A stretch of DNA of 25,284 nucleotides, taken from NCBI GenBank assembly GCA_041485905.1, contig JBGPKK010000057.1:1-25284 (forward strand), read 5' to 3'. The notes beneath the pieces were generated by a model that saw only the letters and a program-made list of their open reading frames with translations, was not told the origin of the DNA and made no database searches. The position numbers and the translations under genes were made by a program. Shown here piece after piece: positions 9,261 to 17,500 of the stretch (positions are counted from its first letter, which is position 1; every line of letters starts with the position of its first letter). Origin of the DNA: JAHFUI01 sp041485905. Its GTDB lineage: Bacteria > Acidobacteriota > Vicinamibacteria > Vicinamibacterales > CAVVIG01.

Positions 9261-12200
9261 TCATTTGTTGAATTCAGTCACCAAACCTGTCGTGTCTACC
9301 GGACCAATCGCATTTCCCACGAAGGCGTAGGCCCGTGTTGTCGCAGTTCCGCTGGAGTCGGCATCGTTGTAACCGTTGCCAAAACCGTTATGTAGGCTTG
9401 TTTGGTTGGTTACAACGATATTCAGCAGTAAATTACCTGAGCCTGGATTGTAGACAAACGGCACGGAGCCAGTAATTGTAAACGACGGAGTGGCGGAGAC
9501 TCCCCCCAGGCTTCCATTGAAAATCACTGTGTTGTCGCCGCCTATGTTGGAGTCAAGATTGGTGCTCAGTCCGTGGACTGCCCTTGTCGTTGTCGACAGG
9601 GACACCTGATAGTTTCCGGAAAGCACTGTCGTCGTTCCCCCGAACTGGGCTGCGAGTACCCTGAAGAACGTTACGGAGTTGATTGTGGTTGCTCCGCTGA
9701 AGGCGCTTGCAGCATAGACCTGCTGATAGTGGATCGATGGACCTATAGCAGCTCCACTGTCATTACACATGAATGGGTAGCAGTTACCAGTGTTCGCGAC
9801 GCCAACGGTCACAGGGACGCTGGCTTCAATGTGATCGTGAACCGTGTCACTCGCGCTCTTGTAGTTGCCGTTCCCGGCGAAGATCCAGGGATCGTTCGGG
9901 TAGTCGCCCGCGTCGGTGTGCGTCGTCCCGCTGAGATTCAGCAGGCTCGACAGATCTTCACTGTTCACCCCAATCGCCGTCCCGGTCGCCGTATGGGGGT
10001 TGCCGTCGTAGGTCACGTTGTATGGCGCCATCGTGATGTTGGCGTTCGCCTTGTTGATCGTCACCGTCCCGTTGTTGAACGTCGTGAAGTCGTAGTTGGT
10101 CGCGGCGAGGGTGCCGGCCGTCGGCGTAATCGTGTAGCTACCGGCATTAATCGCCGTGGTCGCCGTGCCGGTGAACGCCGCCGCGCCCAACAGCGCGCCG
10201 GATTCGCGCAACCCGCCATCTGTTTCGCTGTTCACAAAGCCGCTCAGCGTTGCCGTGAACGGCGAGAACACGGCGCCGTCGTAGGTCTTGCTCTTGTCGT
10301 CGGCGGTCACCGTCAGGTGCTTCTTTTGAATTGTGTGAGTAAATGGCGCCGACGTGCTGCCATAGTAGTTAGCACCGCAGTACGCTGCGGGGCTCCCACA
10401 GTACAGGGCGGTGATGAAATGGTCCCCGGCATTCAGGAGCGTGGCCAACGACGACGGGGTGTTGAACGTGCCTGCGGACTGCCCGCCGACGAGAGCGAGC
10501 GTTCCGGTCCCCAGCGTCGTCTCGACTCCATTGAACGTGTCCTTGAAGATCACAGTTCCAGTCGGCTTGCCGAATTGAGCCGCGACGTCGGGCGAGACCG
10601 CGGCGACAGTCGCGGTGAACGTGACTGAATCTCCGTAGACCGAGGGATTCGGCGACGAGACGATGCTGGTCGTCGTATGACGAGAGAAGACTGCCGTGAT
10701 CGTGACCGTCGCTTCGTTGGAGGGATCGCTCATGTTCACGCTCGGGTCACGGATCCACTTCCCGTCATTCGCTGTGTATGTGAAGTTGACAGGTCCTCCT
10801 TCGAAGTCCGAAGTGGGCGAGAATGTGAATGAACCATCGAAGGTATCGCCCGGGTGCAGGACGATGTCATGCGACTTCAACGTACCGGTCGACGGCCCGC
10901 TCACGAGGACCGCCCTGAGCGGAGCGAAGGTGCCGGCATCGATGCTCGTGTCGTCGTCGGTGTCGTTACTCAGCACATTGCCTGTCGCCGATGTGTCTTC
11001 GTAGGTGAATAAGCTTTCCGCGAGCGCCATTGGCGCGTCGTTGACGGCGCTGATGGTCGCCAAGTTCGACGCGAGACTCTGTGTCCCACCGCCAAAATCC
11101 GCCCTGACGAAATACGTAAACTCGACGCCGTTCGGGAGCTCTTCGGAATCGACCAGGGTCATCGTCGAGCCGTCCGGCGTCGTTCCCACCAGCACGGGCG
11201 TACTGGTGGGCGTGACTGTGTTGCCCGTCACGCGATAGACGAGGAAATGCAAGGGGGTACCCGCATTGGTCGCCTTCCACTCGAGAAAGGTCCTATGCAA
11301 CGGCGACGGTGCCCCTGTGCAAGTCTGGCCCAGTACGCACGCTTTCAGGTCGTTGGGAAAAACTCCCGAAGCCAGCGCGCCCTCGAGGTCTATGCCCTCG
11401 GCCAAGGCATCGCCCTCCGCCAACGCGTCGCCCTCCGCCAACGCGTCGCCCTCGGCCAACGCATCGCCCTCGGCCAAGGCGTCGCCCTCGGCCAAGGCGT
11501 CACCCTCGGCCAAGGCATCGCCCTCCGCCAACGCATCGCCCTCCGCCAACGCATCGCCCTCCGCCAAGGCATCGCCCTGGGACAATATCGCGATATTTCG
11601 CCCGCCGCCGGCCTGGTCAAGGCGGAGGTTGGCCCAGTCGTTAAAACCCCGAAGTGGCAGTGTTCCTGTCGCGGCGCCGCTGAAGGCGCCGTCCAAGTTC
11701 ACGTCCTGGGAGGACGCCACATTCAGGGCGCCGTCCGCGTTCCAGTCGATCAGGTCTAAGACGGTGGTGGCGTCGATGCGGCCCATAGAAACCGGCGGAG
11801 GATGACTCCCGAAAGGCAAGCCGTTACAGAATTTCGTGGCCGCCGGGGTTCCCAGCGCGAAACCGAGCGTACCTGGCACGAGAGGCGCGAACCACGCAGC
11901 CCGGTAGGGTAGCGGCGTGGCCAGCGACCCGTCGCTCAGGGGGGACGTCTCATCGACGTTTCCGTTGATAAAGTCGTCGCGCGAGGAGTAATCCAGCTGG
12001 GGCACATGGCTGTTGTCGAACAGCCCGTGCGCCTGAAACAGGTAACTCATCACGCTTAGATAGTTCGGTTTGCAGTTCGGCTCGACATACGTTGGTATGC
12101 GCACAGTGCCGCTCAGATGGCCCCACGTGGGCTGCATTCCGCCATGCCAGAGGTCCACGTTGTGCCCGAGCTCGTGCAGCGTTGTCGAGGCTTGAATGAA

Positions 12201-14216
12201 GGGCGTCCCCACGAACCTGACCGTGTCCCAGAGACCGAGCGTGACCAGAACGCTGTTGCCCGGCAGGTGCGCGATGCCCGATGAGCTCGAAGGAACGTGT
12301 AAGTCAGAATCGTGGAAGCTAGGGTTAGGTGCCAGGGGCGGGTTACAGGCACCATTGACGTACTGCTTAGGCGTACCAGTCGAATCCAGACACGGGAGGG
12401 ATTTTGGCTTGGCGCGTGCGTGGGCGTACAACACGTGATGGAAGAGACCGTCGCGGCTCGGATCGAATCGTGTTCGGAAGTGAGTGGTTTCCCCTGGGCA
12501 GATTCCATCGTCGGGTGTGCCGTATATGCCGTCGGCTCCCTTGAGACACCGTAGCGTGACTGCCCTTGAGAGCTCTGTGCCATCGGCGGCGACCGGCTGA
12601 TCCCGATAGTGCTGAAAGCCGAGCATCCAACCAACCGTGCCCGGAAAATCTGGGAACTGGCAGTTCCACCGTGGCGGGCTCTGCGTGTCCGCGACGCACT
12701 TCTTTTCCTTGATAACCTCCCCGCCGCGGGCATACGCCGACGGGACGAGGTACGCATCGGCATCGGTGGACGCGTAGGGGCTGAGGCCCACATAGCCAGG
12801 ATAAGGCGTGAGGGCATGGTAAGTTGCGAGGTCGCCGACATCGAAATGCGCCGTGGTCCCATTAGCGAGGTACCTTTCGCCCAGCATCTTCAGGACTTCC
12901 GGCGTCGGCAGGTGATTGTGTCCGTTCAGGTCCGTCACCTGATTGACCGTGGAATTGAATGGAGCGGCGGGTGACCCGTAGCTCGTTCCAGCGGGAGCCC
13001 ACATGGCATTGACTTCGACGAAGATATCTTTTTGCGACGTTCTCGCGCCCATGGCATACAGGTTCGGAAGACGCCCGCCATTCGGATCCTTGAGGCCTCC
13101 GCGGGCGGCGTAGTTCTCAAGTCCGTCCGGGATGCCGTCATGGTCGACGTCCGCGACCGCGGTACTGAAGATGACCGCTGCCCACGTCAAGCAATCGTAC
13201 GCGCCCCCACCCGAATGGTCGACCGTCGTCGTGGCAGTTTCACCGAAGCCGTCATCGTCATCAGAATCGTTTCCGGAGTGCATCAAAGAGCTCACGTTGA
13301 TCGTCGGACTCGCCCACGCCCGGTCCGAAGAGGTCTGGGCGCTGGGAAACGGATCGGTCGCGATTTGCGTGCCGCGGTCGTCGGACTCTTCCGAATCGTT
13401 GAAGAACATTCGTTCGCGCGTATTCTTCTGCCCGCCCGCTACGATGTGCGTCATCTGGGCGGATCTATTGGCAGACGACTTGTAGAACCCCCGGAGGGTC
13501 AGCTTCATCGCCACGTTCAGCGAAGGCTGGATGTAGACGCCGTCGTAGACGACGATCTTTCTCAACGGTTGCGTCGGATCCCGGTAGACCACGAACAGGC
13601 TGGCGCCCGCGCTCTGCGGAGGAATGTTCCCGGTGCCCGCTTCGGGCAGCGTCACCTTGTTCAACTCGAAACCGTTGGCTTGCAAGTCCGCGTCGTTGAC
13701 CAGACGCCTCTCAGTCTTCTTGACGCTCGGGTCCAATTGCAAGAGCCGGAGCACATCGGCGCGGAACATTGTCAGCGTCAACGACGTTCCGGAACTGTAG
13801 CAGGCCGAGCCGATGATCGGCACCGAACTCGCCTTCACAACCCTAACGTGCTTGGCATCAATGACGGGTTGACCTCGGAACGTTACGGGGGTGCGTTGCG
13901 GATCCAGATCGGCGGATCCAGGGAGATCGATCGTCTCCCAGTACAAATATGCGGCGAGGATGTCTGCGTTGGCAGGCACGCCTGCCATATGGATCGTGCC
14001 AGTCGAGAAGCCATTCGTGCTGCGGCCCTGCACGTTGACACCGCCCACGACGTAGTTGCCGGTGACGAGGTAGCTGTTGGAGAACGGCAAGGCGTCTGAG
14101 TGGTCGTCGTGGTGCGCCTGCCCAGGCTGCGCAAAGAGCAAGAGGAACGCCAGGACAACAAGCGCGGCCCGCCTCGACCTTCTTGCGAACATCGCCCTGA
14201 CCTTGATGCGCAGCAT
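9261..14216 (-). CDS. Giant secreted metzincin-like metalloprotease, copy A
   Basis: 1651 residues from the ATG at 14216, which has AGGAG 5 nt upstream; longer in-frame starts lack this and would bury the signal peptide. Signal peptide ~1-35 (ALVVLAFLLLFAQPGQA), mature N-terminus His/Asp-rich (HHDDHSD). Then a ~320-residue beta domain (LVTGNYVVGG, ILAAYLYWETID), a DVDHDGIPDG Ca-binding-like motif (~356-365), and the zinc site HELGHNVDLWH (H681, E682, H685, H691) with Met-turn SVMSY (M723). A Gly/Pro-poor stretch leads to ten GDALAE hexapeptides (881-940), a fibronectin-like stretch, a cadherin-like domain (~1059-1180), an Ig-like domain (~1190-1290), two MBG-type modules (~1295-1465) and a unique beta-rich C-terminus. 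It should be exported and Zn/Ca dependent. No anchor is seen. Paralogue of the gene at 14547-19730. Confidence 0.85.
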   Translation of the reverse strand: MLRIKVRAMFARRSRRAALVVLAFLLLFAQPGQAHHDDHSDALPFSNSYLVTGNYVVGGVNVQGRSTNGFSTGTIHMAGVPANADILAAYLYWETIDLPGSADLDPQRTPVTFRGQPVIDAKHVRVVKASSVPIIGSACYSSGTSLTLTMFRADVLRLLQLDPSVKKTERRLVNDADLQANGFELNKVTLPEAGTGNIPPQSAGASLFVVYRDPTQPLRKIVVYDGVYIQPSLNVAMKLTLRGFYKSSANRSAQMTHIVAGGQKNTRERMFFNDSEESDDRGTQIATDPFPSAQTSSDRAWASPTINVSSLMHSGNDSDDDDGFGETATTTVDHSGGGAYDCLTWAAVIFSTAVADVDHDGIPDGLENYAARGGLKDPNGGRLPNLYAMGARTSQKDIFVEVNAMWAPAGTSYGSPAAPFNSTVNQVTDLNGHNHLPTPEVLKMLGERYLANGTTAHFDVGDLATYHALTPYPGYVGLSPYASTDADAYLVPSAYARGGEVIKEKKCVADTQSPPRWNCQFPDFPGTVGWMLGFQHYRDQPVAADGTELSRAVTLRCLKGADGIYGTPDDGICPGETTHFRTRFDPSRDGLFHHVLYAHARAKPKSLPCLDSTGTPKQYVNGACNPPLAPNPSFHDSDLHVPSSSSGIAHLPGNSVLVTLGLWDTVRFVGTPFIQASTTLHELGHNVDLWHGGMQPTWGHLSGTVRIPTYVEPNCKPNYLSVMSYLFQAHGLFDNSHVPQLDYSSRDDFINGNVDETSPLSDGSLATPLPYRAAWFAPLVPGTLGFALGTPAATKFCNGLPFGSHPPPVSMGRIDATTVLDLIDWNADGALNVASSQDVNLDGAFSGAATGTLPLRGFNDWANLRLDQAGGGRNIAILSQGDALAEGDALAEGDALAEGDALAEGDALAEGDALAEGDALAEGDALAEGDALAEGDALAEGIDLEGALASGVFPNDLKACVLGQTCTGAPSPLHRTFLEWKATNAGTPLHFLVYRVTGNTVTPTSTPVLVGTTPDGSTMTLVDSEELPNGVEFTYFVRADFGGGTQSLASNLATISAVNDAPMALAESLFTYEDTSATGNVLSNDTDDDTSIDAGTFAPLRAVLVSGPSTGTLKSHDIVLHPGDTFDGSFTFSPTSDFEGGPVNFTYTANDGKWIRDPSVNMSDPSNEATVTITAVFSRHTTTSIVSSPNPSVYGDSVTFTATVAAVSPDVAAQFGKPTGTVIFKDTFNGVETTLGTGTLALVGGQSAGTFNTPSSLATLLNAGDHFITALYCGSPAAYCGANYYGSTSAPFTHTIQKKHLTVTADDKSKTYDGAVFSPFTATLSGFVNSETDGGLRESGALLGAAAFTGTATTAINAGSYTITPTAGTLAATNYDFTTFNNGTVTINKANANITMAPYNVTYDGNPHTATGTAIGVNSEDLSSLLNLSGTTHTDAGDYPNDPWIFAGNGNYKSASDTVHDHIEASVPVTVGVANTGNCYPFMCNDSGAAIGPSIHYQQVYAASAFSGATTINSVTFFRVLAAQFGGTTTVLSGNYQVSLSTTTRAVHGLSTNLDSNIGGDNTVIFNGSLGGVSATPSFTITGSVPFVYNPGSGNLLLNIVVTNQTSLHNGFGNGYNDADSSGTATTRAYAFVGNAIGPVDTTGLVTEFNK
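9982..10061 (-). repeat. 80-bp patch nearly identical between copies A and B (A side)
   Basis: 79 of 80 bases match 15859-15938; the one difference is T versus C (GCCATCGTG / GCCACCGTG). It encodes the NKANANIT...VTYDGNPHTATG segment. Flanking sequence of the two genes is visibly more diverged, and the patch ends exactly where an extra module begins in A, so it looks like a recent recombination or conversion tract. Confidence 0.85.
10062..10334 (-). other. Extra 91-codon MBG-type module present only in copy A
   Basis: 273 bp, exactly 91 codons, present in A and absent in B. It encodes KHLTVTADDKSKTYDG...GTVTI, a mucin-binding-like MBG (YDG) beta module. In B the flanks join directly: HTI-NKANANIT, where A has HTI-QKKHL...TVTI-NKANANIT. 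The matching ends suggest a homologous in-frame gain or loss. Confidence 0.75.
11397..11576 (-). repeat. Ten-copy 18-bp tandem array encoding GDALAE (copy A)
   Basis: Ten perfect GDALAE hexapeptides in a row after RNIAILSQ. The DNA units differ only at silent positions (GCC/GCG for Ala, GAT/GAC for Asp, GGC/GGT for Gly), so the peptide is held constant while DNA drifts. It joins the metalloprotease half to the adhesive beta-module half. Confidence 0.95.
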
Positions 14217-14244
14217 GGTTTCTCCTGATCTGACGTCACCGTGT

Positions 14245-14493
14245 GGCGCGTTTCCGCAAGCCGATTCCGAGTTCGACCGCTGCATCACGCGTCGGGGGGA
14301 GGCGCTGGCGTTGCTCGTGGACGAGGAGCCCACGTACGGCCATTTCCCGATCGTCTACTACCACCAGGGTCTCGTCCGTGAAGGATTAAAGAACCCGGGG
14401 TCTGCCGACTCGTACCGTGCGTATCTCGACATCCGCGGCAAACCCAGCGAAGACCCGCTCCTGTCAGAAGTCCGCCGCCGCGCCGGGCGGTAG
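14245..14493 (+). pseudogene. Headless 3' remnant of a duplicate of the TPR kinase gene
   Basis: This 249-bp stretch matches the last 83 codons of the kinase (8941-9189) and ends in the same RRRAGR-stop. It has no start, kinase or membrane part. The first 60 bases are identical, the next 60 differ at six positions, and the last ~125 match only about two-thirds, so similarity falls in a gradient from the breakpoint. The breakpoint (14245) is only 28 nt upstream of the copy A start codon. It marks the junction of the tandem duplication. It could still contribute promoter sequence to copy A, which has no other upstream room before copy B ends. Confidence 0.85.
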
Positions 14494-14501
14494 GGTCATG
14501 C

Positions 14502-14520
14502 GGGGCTGGGATCCAGCCCC
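14502..14520. terminator. Hairpin between kinase remnant and copy B 3' end
   Basis: GGGGCTGG (14502-14509), loop GAT, CCAGCCCC (14513-14520): a perfect 8-bp GC-rich stem between two convergent 3' ends. The T-rich stretch on the plus side (CTTTATTTAT) begins some 10 nt after the stem, and none follows on the minus side. It may stop transcription from one or both sides; it is not a canonical intrinsic terminator. Confidence 0.45.
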
Positions 14521-14546
14521 GGCCTGTGTTCTTTATTTATGACGCC

Positions 14547-17500
14547 TCAGGGGGCACCGACCTCCAGCCCGTCATGGAAGGCTTCGGATGGCGTCGTGAA
14601 GGAGCCCAGCAGCGTCCCGTCGAGCGAGAAGTGGTAAATCTTCCCGAACGTCCCCACCCACAGCGTGCCGTCGCTCGCGTCGAAGCCCAACCCGCCGAGG
14701 CCTAGGGTCACTCCCGTGTCGAACAACGGTCCCAGCGAGGTCCCATCCAACTTCCACCGATGGATGATACCCGCACCCGAGAATCCCTCGGTCGTGTACA
14801 GGTAAGTCCCGTCCGTCGCGATCCCCGTGAACGTGAACCTTGTGTCGAAGTAGGAGAGAATCGTCCCGTTTGAATCGATGTGGTACACGATTCCGTTGTA
14901 GCCGGAAATCCAGAGCGTGTCGTTACCGCCGTACGCCATGTCTTCAATCCAGCTTGGCAAGCTGTTGCCGTTCTCAATGCCCGTGTTGAAGTTGATCGTG
15001 CCGACGACGTTTTGCTCCGCGTCATACTTCGTGATGACGCTCTCTGAACCGCCCGGAACAACTGTGTACACATGGCCTGCGCCGTCGAGAGCCGATCCCG
15101 TGGCGCCGGACGCTCCCCACGGACCGATCAACGTTCCGTCGCGCCCGAACTGCTGGACCGGACCTTGGGTATCATTCCCAACCCACAGAATGGGCGGGGC
15201 ACTGGCGCTGGCGCTGATGGTGATTGTCTGCTGCGCCGAGCTCGCCAGGTAATTGGCGGTCACCGCGCTATCGGCTCGCACTACGCAGCTGCCGGTCCCG
15301 GTCGGACTGAACGTGCCCGCGCTGGCATCCACCAGCGTGCAGGGCCCGCTCACCTGGCTGTACGTGATCGCGCCGCCCGAGTTGTTCGACGCACTCACTG
15401 TGAAGTTCTCGCCGGGATAGGTCGGCGTCGGCGCCGCGCCGAACGTCGTCGTCGACGCCGCGGGGCTGATCATGAACGACCCGGTCACCGCTGTGATGGC
15501 GAAGTTGTCGAGTCCGGTGCCGCTCACCACCGGTGTGATGACCGTCGGGCCCGCGCCTGGGCCCACGAACGCCGGGTTGTTGGTGCAGCTCAGATCACCC
15601 GTGTAGGCGCCCGTGACCGCACAGGCTGAGGGCGATTTTGTGCTCCCGTCATAGATGGCCGACCCGCTCCCCGCCGTCGCCGTCACCGCCGCCTTGGCGA
15701 TCACGTCATGCACCGTGCCGTCTGTCGCGTTGTAGTTGGTGTTGCCGGCAAACGCCCACGTATCGATCGGATAATCGCCCGCATTAGTGTGTGTCGTTCC
15801 CACCAGTTGCAGCAGGCTCGTCAGATTCGCCGGGGCCGCCTCCACGCCGGTAGCGGAACCGGTCGCCGTATGGGGGTTGCCGTCGTAGGTCACGTTGTAT
15901 GGCGCCACCGTGATGTTGGCGTTCGCCTTGTTGATCGTGTGAGTGAACGGCGCCGACGTGCTGCCATAGAAGTGCGTGTCAGGCGCACAGAACGTTGTGG
16001 TGATGCCGCAATACACCGCGGTGATCGAATGGATCCCAGCGTTCAGCAGCGTCGCCAACGACGACGTGTCGAACGTGGCCTGACCGTCAACGAGAGTTCG
16101 TGGGGGCCCGAGGATCGTCGTGCCGTCCTTGAAGGTTACAGTTCCGGTCGGCGTCCCCAATGACGGCGAGACGGGCGCGACCATCGCCGTAAACGTGACG
16201 GCCTGACCGTACACCGACGGATTTGTCGATGATGAGACGGTCGTGATCGTATGGCGAGAGACGACCGTGATCGTGACCGTTGCCAGGCCCGAATCCGGAC
16301 TCATCGGGGTCGAGGCATCGGTCCACGTCCCGTCGTTCGCCGTGTACGTGAAACTGTCAGTCGGCGATGACTCGAAATCGTCGTTCGGCGCGTAGCTGAA
16401 CGAACCATCCGCGTTCAGCGTGAAGCTCTTGGCATGCGACGGTCCGCTCACCAGCTTGGCCCTCAGCCCAGCGTGGGCGCTGTCGTCGTCGGTGTCATTG
16501 TCCAGCACGTTGCCCGTCACCGGTGTGTCTTCGTTGGCGCTGTAGCTGTCGGGCTTCGCCACCGGCGCGTCGTTCACGGCCGTGATGCTCGCGAGCGCAA
16601 CGCTCGATCCCTTGGGGCCATAGTCCGCCGTGACGGAATACGTAAACGCGACGCCGTTCGGAAGCTCTGTGAGATCGACTACCGGCGTTGTCGGTGGCGT
16701 TAGCACACTGATAATGGGCGCGACCGCGCCCACGCGATTGACGATGTACTGCGAGGGAGTGACCGAACTGGGTGCGGTCCACGTCAGGCTAGTCCTGTGA
16801 AACGGCGACCCTGTGCAGGGGCCGACGCCGATCACGCACGCCGTGAATCCATTCGGGGGAGCACCTCCCGAAGCCAGCACGACTTCGAGGTTTATGCCCT
16901 CGGCTAACGCATCGCCCTCGGCTAACGCATCGCCCTCAGCCAACGCGTCGCCCTCGGCCAACGCATCGCCCTCAGCCAACGCATCGCCCTCAGCCAACGC
17001 GTCGCCCTCGGCCAACGCATCGCCCTCGGCCAACGCATCGCCCTCAGCCAACGCATCGCCCTCGGCCAACGCGTCGCCCTGGGACAATATCGCGATATTT
17101 CGGCCGGCGCCGATCTGGTCGAGGCGGAGGTTGCTCCAGTCGTCGAAGCCGCGAAGGGGAGCCGCGCCGCCGTAGAGGGCGCCGTCGAAGTTCACGTCCT
17201 GGAACGGCGAAGCGGGGCCGCCCGCGCTCCAGTTCGTCGTGTCGAACACGCTTGCGGCGTCGAAGCGAAACATCTTCGTCAAATCCGTCAAAGGCGCATA
17301 CGTCACCGTCGCACCGATTGAATGCGCGACGTGGGCCGTGCGCGTCACAGTAAATGTCGTTCCCGTTACGCCAGAGACCCTCAGGATCTCGGAATCGATC
17401 TGGATCCCAAACGTTCCCGTCGTGGGAAAGCCCGCCGCTGAGGCGACGACGAGGGAGGTGGCAACGTCATTGATGCCGGCGTTCAACTTCGTCTGCGCAG

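Noticed and set aside
11401..11580. Regular 18-bp repeats that might suggest a CRISPR array
   Set aside because: Units are contiguous with no spacers, are in frame and encode GDALAE throughout; no cas gene is near.
11583..11596. 14-bp palindrome AATATCGCGATATT, also at 17085-17098
   Set aside because: It encodes NIAIL in both paralogues and is shared by descent within coding sequence; no reason to see an operator.
13032..14099. A 355-codon plus-strand frame inside copy A
   Set aside because: Antisense shadow rich in Arg with no recognisable motif; the minus-strand frame has signal peptide and zinc site.
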